DNA of 64,000 nt from Brachypterus glaber. Lineage: Eukaryota; Arthropoda; Insecta; Coleoptera; Kateretidae. The stretch lies in NCBI GenBank assembly GCA_958510825.1, contig OY294044.1:71374095-71438094 (forward strand), written 5' to 3'. This document shows positions 56,291 to 64,000 of this stretch, piece by piece. Position 1 is the stretch's first letter. Each line of letters starts with the position of its first letter. A program made the position numbers and the translations under genes. The notes under the pieces were generated by a model that saw only the letters and a program-made list of their open reading frames with translations, did no database searches and was not told the origin of the DNA.

Positions 56291-56484
56291 TCAAAGTTGG
56301 CAGTCTGTTGCTGATAGCCCACTACGAGAATAATCTAGACCGGCCAGTCTGGAACGCCAACTACGAGCGTTTTCGTAGCAAATATGTGATAAATATACAT
56401 ATCGGGCATGACCGCAAGAAAGACGAAAAACTAAAATAAAATAGTTTTATTAATTTAAATTAATTAGTTTTATTGTATAAATTA

Positions 56485-56583
56485 ATAACAATAATAATGA
56501 TAATATATAACAAAAATAGCCTGTATTGAATCCCATTTTCAGGCAAAAAATATTTTTGTTATATATATCATTATTATTGTTAT
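56485..56583. repeat. Hairpin with 40-bp arms
   Basis: AATAACAATAATAATGATAA through ACAAAAATAGCCTG is mirrored by CAGGC...TTTTTGTTATATATATCA and TTATTATTGTTATT. Confidence 0.8.
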
Positions 56584-56699
56584 TAACAATAGTTGTTATC
56601 TTTCAGCTTTGATAAAGCCCACAAAGAGGGGAGAAACGTTAGCGATATAATAAAGTGACGCATTAAAACCTGCCAAAAAATCCGAGTTTTTTTTTTTTT

Positions 56700-57470
56700 T
56701 ACAAACCAGAAAATTATTTATTATTTATTTTAAAGGATTGTATTTTGCAAAATTTTATACATTATAAATATAATTCAAAAATACAAGCATCTGTGATGTC
56801 GGCTCTTACGCTACCCCTAAACGGCCCTGAATTTATAATTTTGAAATTATATAATGTGTCATTTTTTTCATTGGAAATGGGCAAAGATAGCCCCTTTAGG
56901 AAGAGAATAAAAATTTGAAACTGATAAAGGCTGGAATAAACATTAAAAAAACTAAACGCAAAAGAAGGAGGTATTTACAGTAATTATTAGAACTTTGTAA
57001 AATGTTTCTACTACTTCGGAGGAAGTCTAAATTTGATGCAAAAAATCATAGTCAGATACATTTTGCCGTACAGTAATATTTTTTTAGAATATATATTGGT
57101 AATAATAATATCCAAATGAGTTTACCTCTACCCAATTCAAGAATCATCCAAATTAATTTAGTAGTTTTCGAAATACATATTTTTTGAAATAGAACGAATC
57201 TTTCTTCAATTGCTTAGCATTGCTGAGTCAGCAATTTCTTACAATAAATATCTTTTTAAAATAGAAAATATAAATTATAGAAAAAGTATTTTAGTATTTT
57301 CTTTTAAATTTAAACTAAAAATAAGATTTATCGTTTATGCACCGATGATTTAAAATAAAAAAATTAAATTTAATGTAAAATATTTCCGATAAAATTTTGT
57401 AGATGCTGGAGAAACAATCGAAGTGAAAATGAGGAAAGCTTTATTTAATTTCGGTAATAGCATAAATGTT
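56700..57470. other. AT-rich spacer, no feature seen
   Basis: No supportable gene. Confidence 0.5.
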
Positions 57471-57584
57471 TCCTTTCTGTGAAATTTCATAATAACAGCA
57501 AAAAAGCTACAACAAGGTTTTCCTTTTTACTTCGAATCAGATTAGACTCGCAAGTCTGGTCTCCAAGAACGTTGTCTGAATATA

Positions 57585-57710
57585 TTTTATTTATCGATTA
57601 CTTTTCAATTATCCTATACTCAAATACAACAAAAGGCAGCCGAATGACTTATTATGTACGCAGATCAAACCTGGAAAAAATCTTTTACTTTCCCCAAGAA
57701 AGTCTTTTTA
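57585..57710 (+). repeat. Dispersed repeat fragment (pair with 60886-61005)
   Basis: TATCGATTACTTTTCAATT, CAACAAAAGGCAGCCGAATG and GCAGATCAAACCTGGAAAAA match TATCGATTACTTTTCAATT, CAACAAAAGGAAGCCAAATG and GCAGATCAAACCAGAAAAAA at 60890-60985. The 84-codon frame here is not supported as a gene. Confidence 0.65.
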
Positions 57711-58166
57711 TTGCACTGAGTTCGTTACCATAGTACATACTGAACGTTCTTGTATACGGTGAGTGAGCCAATTATTACCAGGTTAAGACATTTAATTTTT
57801 TACTGCCTTCAAATTTATTTGTATCAACTGCAACTTTACTATAGTATACATTAACAATATTAGTATATTGTATTGGTATTTACTATAGTATACATTAACA
57901 ATAAAAATATCTTAATTCTAAGGGGTAACAAATAAACAAACTACAGAAGCTTAAAAAAAATATTATTGCATAAAAAAATGCTTACTGACAATATTAGGAA
58001 TTCGTATCCCAAATACTGGCAATAATAGTAAAGAACAAACTTACAAGAAAATAACAAACTAATAAGAAAAAATTGTGGTGCAATAAAAATTTCATATGTT
58101 TTTAGGTACAATTTGGGCACTTGAATAAATACTCTTCGTTTTTAGTACACAACTCTCTGTTTCGAA

Positions 58167-58412
58167 TTACCGCTCAAGTACACTAAGTGTGCTTACATTT
58201 ACCGCAGGGGGACATCTAGACACAAGACTACTATTTCTTATTTTATAGAGCGACTCCATAAAAAAATGATTTCTTGAATTGTCACACATATAAATATTAA
58301 AAATATTATTAATAAAATAAGATTTTAACTCCTTGGTAGTGAGAAAAACGTAATGCGTAAAGTTTTTTTTCTGTCTTCGGTCGTATTTATGGACCTCAGC
58401 TCCGCGTCGCAC
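58167..58412 (-). pseudogene. Possible LINE C-terminal remnant
   Basis: The 81-codon frame contains EVHKYDRRQKKNFTHYVFLT and later FINNIFNIY. An R/N-rich H-x-Y-D/N-T/R-R segment followed by a hydrophobic IFN is reminiscent of the region after the reverse transcriptase in CR1/L2-type LINEs, but the Y-N-x-L-P motif is not intact. It could equally be chance coding in AT-rich DNA. Confidence 0.3.
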
Positions 58413-59014
58413 TATGTGTTATAGAGGCCGTGTAAGTTTCCAAAAGTCCTATTTTTATTTTAAGATTTGAGACATGTTATGTATCAGATAATCATTATTG
58501 GACCTTTTTTTAATAATTTAATATTTTGTACTTATTAGCCAAAATGCCTCTAAAATCTACATTTCGTTAGATAAATGAATAAAATTTGGGCAAACATATT
58601 TTAAAATATGCCTTTTTACGTACATATAAATAACTTGTCCAAATAAATATCACAAGTATCCGTATGGCAGGAGAAATTGTAGTATATTATTTATCACGGC
58701 ATTCAATCTTTAAATTTGCATAAAGTTTCGTGTTTAGTAATGCTAAGTAAAGTTATGTGTACCAAAATAAAGCCAAACCTCTATAGAATCTGTGGTATTA
58801 TGGATTCTTGGCTTGAGCTGGCGGTATATCGAAAACAATCTGCAGAAAATCAAAGTAACCTCTAAAATTTTTTAAAGTAGCCAATTTTTGAACGATTTAA
58901 ATTGTTAAATCGTTGATAATTATCAAAACTAAATGTTATTAAAAGAAAAAAACCCTAGTTTTTACAAAATAAATGAAAATCTTACTTTTAAGACACATTT
59001 ATGGGTGCTGAACC

Positions 59015-59041
59015 GGGTGTAGCTACCCAGTAGCTACACCC
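59015..59041. repeat. Short perfect hairpin
   Basis: GGGTGTAGCTAC, loop CCA, GTAGCTACACCC: a 12-bp perfect stem with a 3-base loop in AT-rich sequence. Confidence 0.9.
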
Positions 59042-59239
59042 GTAATTAAAATGAATCAAAAATAACATGTAATATTTAATTTTTTGATTCAGACTATCGT
59101 GAAACGTTTAAATAATATAGAAAAGAGGAGTTTTAAATAATGTAGGTCTGTCTTTTTGTCTGTCTCTCTCAGTACCCACCTATTCCAGTAGCGCGCCATG
59201 GCGTAGCTAGGTTTTAGGATTTGGGTCTAAGTCAATAAT

Positions 59240-59440
59240 TTTAGAAATTTAACTCAATATACGGTATATTTTTTTGATAAAAACAATCTTTTTTGGTTGC
59301 CTTTAAGAATCTCGTTGGTACAACACAACGAGTTTCTGAGTTATTCAATAAAAATTGAATTTTTGGAACCCTTTTTGAAAGGGATAGATCTCTTACGACT
59401 CGGTTTTGGTCATATGTTTATAGAAATCACTCCTTAAAAG
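59240..59440. repeat. Degenerate fragment related to the 48.7-kb MITE
   Basis: AACGAGTTTCTGAGTTATTC, AATAAAAATTGAATTTTTGG and CATATGTTTATAGAAATCAC follow the order of the MITE right arm (CTCGTTAATATATC, GAGTTATTAAATAAAAACCC, CATATGTTTATAGGAACTTT). Confidence 0.5.
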
Positions 59441-59924
59441 GATTGTAGCTCTTTCAAAATAATCTTGTTTATTTGGCGGTTAAACTGTTTTTACATAAAG
59501 TTGCCAATAATATTTTTTGTTTTGATTATTCTTTTTAGGATAAATACGAATATGTATTAATAAAAGCAATTATATAGATCACTCATTTTACATTAAAAAA
59601 ATGTCTGATTAAAAATTAAAGAAAAAAAAAACGAATTTTTGTTTTTATTTAAAAATAAAATATTTTTTATCAATTATAAGGATAAAATAGTTTTGGACAC
59701 TTTTTTGGTCCGTTTGCGACATAGTGCGTCGGTCCACAAATTACGGCCTCACACAGAAAAATTTACTCTAGGAGCACAAATAAATCTTTTTGCGAATTCG
59801 AGTTATTTACATTTGGGGGTTACTTTTTCATATTGACTTAAAATAAATGCCAAATGATCATAAAAATAACATCCAAATAATCAAGTGAGAGAACAGAGAA
59901 AGTAAGCTTATACTTTATTTACGT

Positions 59925-59957
59925 TTATTTATTTTATTTATTTATTTATTTATTTCA
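59925..59957. repeat. (ATTT)n microsatellite
   Basis: About eight ATTT units, with one interruption, immediately before the 452-bp tandem duplication. Confidence 0.9.
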
Positions 59958-59980
59958 GTTTAGAGTCGTTCAAGGACCTT

Positions 59981-60886
59981 TGTCGAAAGGTATTTTACAC
60001 TCTATTGTACTGTACACTATACAAACAATTTAAACATAGAAAAAAATTAAATTTATCAATCTCCATCTGATTCATGACATCAAAGTTCTCTTGAGGTTAC
60101 TCGACGTTTTAAAATTTTATAACATAATTGTTTTCAAAAATATTCTTTTTTGCATATTATGTCTGTCCAGAAATTTTGTGACCACGACGCGAGAACGCCT
60201 CGAGATATAGACCTAGAATTTAGAACATAGATTCCCAAAATTTCTCGTCTGGGATTACTTAAAAGCTATTTTTACCAAAATTGGTAAAATTACAAAGTTT
60301 GTAAAAACTATAAATAAATTATTTTAAAAATTTGTTGTTTTTCGAAAAAAAAAAAAAACCTAAGTATTTTGAAACAATTTGTTTTTCAAAAAACACTTGA
60401 TTAAAATTTAATAAACAGGGGAATTATTCTTTTGTCGAAAGGTATTTTATACTCTATTGGACATAGAAAAAAATTAAATTTTTCAATCTCCATCTGATTC
60501 ATGACATCAAAGTTCTCTTGAGGTTACTCGACGTTTTAAAATTTTATAACATAATTGTTTTCAAAAATATTCTTTTTTGCATATTATGTCTGTCCAGAAA
60601 TTTTGTGACCACGACGCGAGAACGCCTCGAGATATAGACCTAGAATTTAGAACATAGGTTCCCAAAATTTCTCGTCTGGGATTACTTAAAAGCTATTTTT
60701 ACCAAAATTGGTAAAATTGCTAAATTGGCAAAATTACAAAGTATGTAAAAACTATAAATAAATTATTTTAAAAATTTGTTGTTTTTCGAAAAAAAAAAAG
60801 AACCTAAGTATTTTGAAACAATTTGTTTTTCAAAAAACACTTGATTAAAATTTAATAAACAGGGGAGTTATTCTTTTGTTGGCATA
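59981..60886. repeat. 452-bp tandem duplication
   Basis: Copy 1 59981-60432 and copy 2 60433-about 60886 both start TGTCGAAAGGTATTTTA and share TCTCCATCTGATTCATGACA, GACGCGAGAACGCCTCGAG and the tail AATAAACAGGGG. Differences are few: copy 2 lacks about 20 bases near the start and has a small extra TTGCTAAATTGGCAAAA. Recent unequal exchange or assembly duplication. Confidence 0.95.
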
Positions 60887-61192
60887 TATCGATTACTTTT
60901 CAATTCTCCTATTATCCTATTCAACAAAAGGAAGCCAAATGACTAAATAAGTTATTATGAAAGCAGATCAAACCAGAAAAAAATCTTTTCCTCTTTGAAA
61001 AAGTCCCAAAATATATTTTTTTCTTTAAAATATGGAAAATTATTGAAAATAAAATTTTATAATTTAATTTTTACTTGATAATATGCAAAAACCAATATAC
61101 AGGAACTTAGATTTAATTCTTCTCTTCTTTTTATTCTTTCTCTTCTTTTACTTTGTCTTTTTCTACTTTTTTTAATAGCTTTACAGCAGAGT

Positions 61193-61510
61193 ATTACACT
61201 TTTTCCTACGACCTAGTTAGTAGTTAGTATCTATTTCCCACCTGTTGCCTATGGCAACGGTTGAAAAGTGAGAGTCAGCTGATTTTACATATCTGCTGTC
61301 AGAAAATTAGTAAACGTCAAACACATAACCTTAAATTGACAAACTAATTTTAAGATAATTAATGCGTTTTTTGGATGTTCAGATGCTAGGTCGTAGGTAA
61401 AATAGTATACGCACCTCGGCGCAAACCATTTCAGTGCACATCGAGTGCTTTTTTTACTCGGCTGCGCCTCGTGCACTAAAAACTAAGTTCACGTAATCGA
61501 TGTGTAATAT
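61193..61510. repeat. Hairpin-ended element H8
   Basis: Left end TTTTTCCTACGACCTAG is mirrored at 61390-61405 by CTAGGTCGTAGGTAAAA. Then AATAGTATACGCACCTCG opens a hairpin whose inner stem is AGTGCACATCGAGTGC with CGTGCACT around CTCGGCTGCGCCTCG, closing ATATACTATT. Same plan as 17111-17918. Confidence 0.7.
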
Positions 61511-61940
61511 ACTATTACTTTGGACCACAAAAAAAGTTTTTCTTTCCAAAATCAAAACTTTTTGTACCAGTTAAAAACAACTTTTAAAAAGGTCCGTCCG
61601 TCACGTTTTCTTGTTTACACGATAAGAATAATCCTCTCGACTTTAAATTTTTAGGAAGAATTAATCGTGGTGAGGACACGAGGTCTGTTAAAATTGAAAA
61701 GAATCTTCCCAAAAATAAGAAAGTTTCAGGGGCTTAGTATTTAAAAAAAAATGTAACTAGTAGAAAATCTCCGATTAGCTTTTTTTTTCCCGGAAAAAAT
61801 ACTAAATAAAGTGAAATTGATCCTATTTCACTTTATTTAAAAAAAATCTTCACAAAATCAAAGAGTAATAGGGTGTTCAACTTTTTAATAAATTAAACGT
61901 ACTAATACGTTATTTTTTCAGGAAAAATTGCCTTTATTTA
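61511..61940. repeat. Degenerate relative of the GTCCGTCCGTC element family
   Basis: Contains AAAGGTCCGTCCGTCACG, ACACGATAAGAATAATC and AAGAAAGTTTCAGGGGCTTA, matching the order seen at 33.4 and 50.4 kb, without clear ends. Confidence 0.5.
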
Positions 61941-62008
61941 AAAGTCCGAGTACCAAATTAAAAAAAAAAAATTAAAACATAGTTATAGCTATATTGGTCT
62001 ATATAGGC

Positions 62009-63243
62009 CACACGGTTCACCTGTGCGATTTTAAATAAAAATTTCGTGGACCCCTACATTTTTTGGACTAAAACATAACTGATGACATTAGAAATCAATT
62101 CCCATTTAAAAGAAAATCGTAAAAGATACACTTTTTTTAGACAGATAAAAAACGTTTTTTTGAGTAATAAGGTGTGTCAAAAAATCGCGATTTTCAAAAT
62201 CAAAAACGCTCTCTGGCTTAAAAGTTGCTCCTTAGTAAAAAACAGTGGCCACTCAAAAATGAGCCTAATCGATAAATGTTTAGAGGTAGCTCAAAGCACT
62301 CAAACTTAAAAAAAAACAAATCGGTACCTGTTTTTCGGATAAAAACTGATACCGATAAAAATTGAGGAAATTTTGGAGGGTTTCTTTGGTAATATTTAGA
62401 AACAATACTAAATGTAAGAACTAAAACAATTATATCCCCCCTCCCCTTAAGCTAGAACAAGAAAAAATCGCCAATTATTTGAAGATTTCGCGAAAATTTT
62501 ATTTTTTCAAGTTTTTAAAAGTTCATAAAAAATTGTTTTAAATAAAAAATCTGCAAAATTATATATTAGTATATAAGAATATATACATGTTAACCTACAT
62601 GACTATACAGAAGACATAATTTTTTTTTTCAAATATTTTAGTAATGAGTGGTTATTTAACATTAAAAACATAGAAAAAGTTTATATGCACCTTGGTCAAA
62701 AAATAATTCCTAAGGAAGTTATGTCCTTTTAAATATACCCATTTTTAATAAATTTTTGCGAAATCTTTAAATAAGTGGCGTTTTTTTATGTTCTAACTTA
62801 AGGGGAGGAGGAATATATTTTTTTTTTAGTTTTCTCACAATTAGTATTGTTTCTAAATATTACCAAAGAAACCCTTCAAAATTGCCTTAATTTTATATAC
62901 AATTACTTTTTATCCGAAAAACAGGTACCGATATTTTTCAAAGTTTGAGTGCTTTGAGCTACCTCTAAACATTAATCGATTTGGCTCATTTTTGAGTGGC
63001 CACAGTTTTTTACTAAGGAGCAACTTTTAAGCCAGAGGGCGTTTTCGATTTCGCAAATCGGAATTTTTTGACACACCCTATTACTCAAAAAAACGTTTTT
63101 TTATCTTTCTAAAAAAGTGTATCTTTTACGATTTTCTTTCAAATGGAAATTGATTTCTTATGTCATCAGGTATGTTTTAGTCCAAAAAATGTAGGGGTCC
63201 ACGAAATTTTTATTTAAAATCGCCCAGGTGAACCGTGGCCACT
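62009..63243. mobile_element. 1.2-kb palindromic foldback element
   Basis: Left arm 62009-about 62550 mirrors right arm about 62690-63243. Landmarks: CCACACGGTTCACCTG versus CAGGTGAACCGTGG; CGTGGACCCCTACATTTTTT versus AAAAAATGTAGGGGTCCACG; GCTTAAAAGTTGCTCCTTAG versus CTAAGGAGCAACTTTTAAGC; CAGTGGCCACTCAAAAATGA versus TCATTTTTGAGTGGCCAC. The frame at 62082-62309 is one arm read through. Borders are GGCCAC on both sides; the target duplication is unclear. Confidence 0.85.
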
Positions 63244-63324
63244 TAAAAATTGGACCGAGGGGTATATTATAGAATGCGAAGCATTATATATCTTTACAGG
63301 ATCTAGGAGATTTAGCCAAAAACT

Positions 63325-63768
63325 TTTACCGCGAAAACATTTACCGCGAAAACATTTACCTCAAAATGATTTAACCGCGAAAAGTTTCACCCAACAAATT
63401 ACCGCGAAAAAATATTACCTTAAAAACTTTTACCGTGAAAAATATTATCGCGACAATAAAAATCGCGCATACTTTTACCGCGCAATAATATAATCGCGCT
63501 TACGCTTTAATAAAAAAAATTAACCGTAAAATATAAAATTTTTTGAATAAAACACTAATTTTATAATTAAAATGTTATTTTTATTTTTTATCAAAAACAA
63601 AACCAAATAAACCAAACCAAAAAATTTAATTATATTTATACTTTTTAAAATACCAAACTTATAAAACTAAATTAAAGAAATTGGTTATATATTATATTGA
63701 TTAGTAACATAATTATAATTTTATTTATATATTTTTTTTAAACCAAACCAACCCAAACAATTTAGTTA

Positions 63769-63822
<54 letters not shown>

Positions 63823-64000
63823 AAATTCTTGATATAGCTAACAAAAGAGTATTACAAAAAAAAAATTATAATTTAAAATTAGAGGCCGAATTTACTTTAA
63901 ATTAAATGTTTTCGCGGCTATAATTTTCGCGTTAATTGCATTTCGCTACTAAAACTATACGTTATTATAGTTTTCGCTATTTTTATTTCGATTTAATATT
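63325..64000. mobile_element. Array-bounded foldback element, cut by the window end
   Basis: Left array 63325-63505 repeats TTTACCGCGAAAACA-type motifs; from about 63907 the complement appears (TGTTTTCGCGGC, TTTTCGCG, TTTTCGC). The interior contains (TA)n at 63774-63820 and A/T-rich sequence with AACCAAACCAA. The right side is incomplete because the window ends. Confidence 0.65.
63774..63820. repeat. (TA)n microsatellite
   Basis: About 23 uninterrupted TA units inside the foldback element. Confidence 0.97.

Noticed and set aside
62082..62309. 75-residue protein
   Set aside because: It lies entirely in one arm of the 1.2-kb palindrome and its mirror arm is not open.

Overview
The window is a very AT-rich, intron-poor and apparently gene-free stretch of a eukaryotic nuclear genome with one 200-base assembly gap. 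No bacterial operon, rRNA or intact host gene is visible. The long reading frames are either shadows of repeats or remnants of transposon proteins. The mix of tRNA-derived SINEs, non-LTR retrotransposon 3' ends, piggyBac-, pogo/mariner- and CACTA-like elements, plus many foldback elements, suggests an arthropod, most likely an insect with a large repeat-rich genome. I cannot name the species from sequence alone.

Layout. 0.6-7.6 kb: two near-identical 1.18 kb elements with a 70-bp stem hairpin (649-1826, 6369-7556), a SINE (2462-2713), a pogo-like element carrying a helix-turn-helix exon (3513-4427) and a TTA-flanked element (5161-5872). 8.35-10.32 kb: a minisatellite of 29 units of 67/69 bp. 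10.6-16 kb: a possible hAT MITE, a TA-flanked element, a second SINE and a degenerate 93-bp tandem repeat. 17-24.4 kb: hairpin-bearing repeats and a foldback locus with 21-bp repeats. 24.8-31.9 kb: a 1-kb palindrome, a CACTA-like element and several inverted-repeat elements. 32-38.3 kb: a 5'-truncated LINE end with a perfect 16-bp target duplication, more hairpins and a TTAA-flanked MITE. 38.9-43.4 kb: a mariner-like MITE, a foldback element interrupted by a LINE, and a 258-bp triplication. 43.7-46.6 kb: a piggyBac-like element, a LINE end and the second copy of the 17-kb repeat. 47.6-55.4 kb: nested repeats including a 1.17-kb palindromic MITE with an identifiable empty site, two more TTAA-flanked elements, and an inverted second copy of the 23-kb repeat. 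56-64 kb: a SINE with a perfect 11-bp target duplication, a 452-bp tandem duplication, a 1.2-kb palindrome and a foldback element running off the end.

There is no pathway here. The story is one of waves of mobile DNA inserting into one another. Two themes looked new to me. The first is a set of at least eight hairpins with different stems but shared architecture (an AATAGTATA-type border, a long stem and a GC-rich centre such as CTCCGCTTCGCGTCG); one pair is linked to a small reading frame resembling the N-terminus of arthropod tyrosine-recombinase-like proteins. The second is a set of foldback loci bounded by arrays of short motifs of the form TTACC(T/G)CGAAAA facing TTTTCG(A/C)GGTAA.
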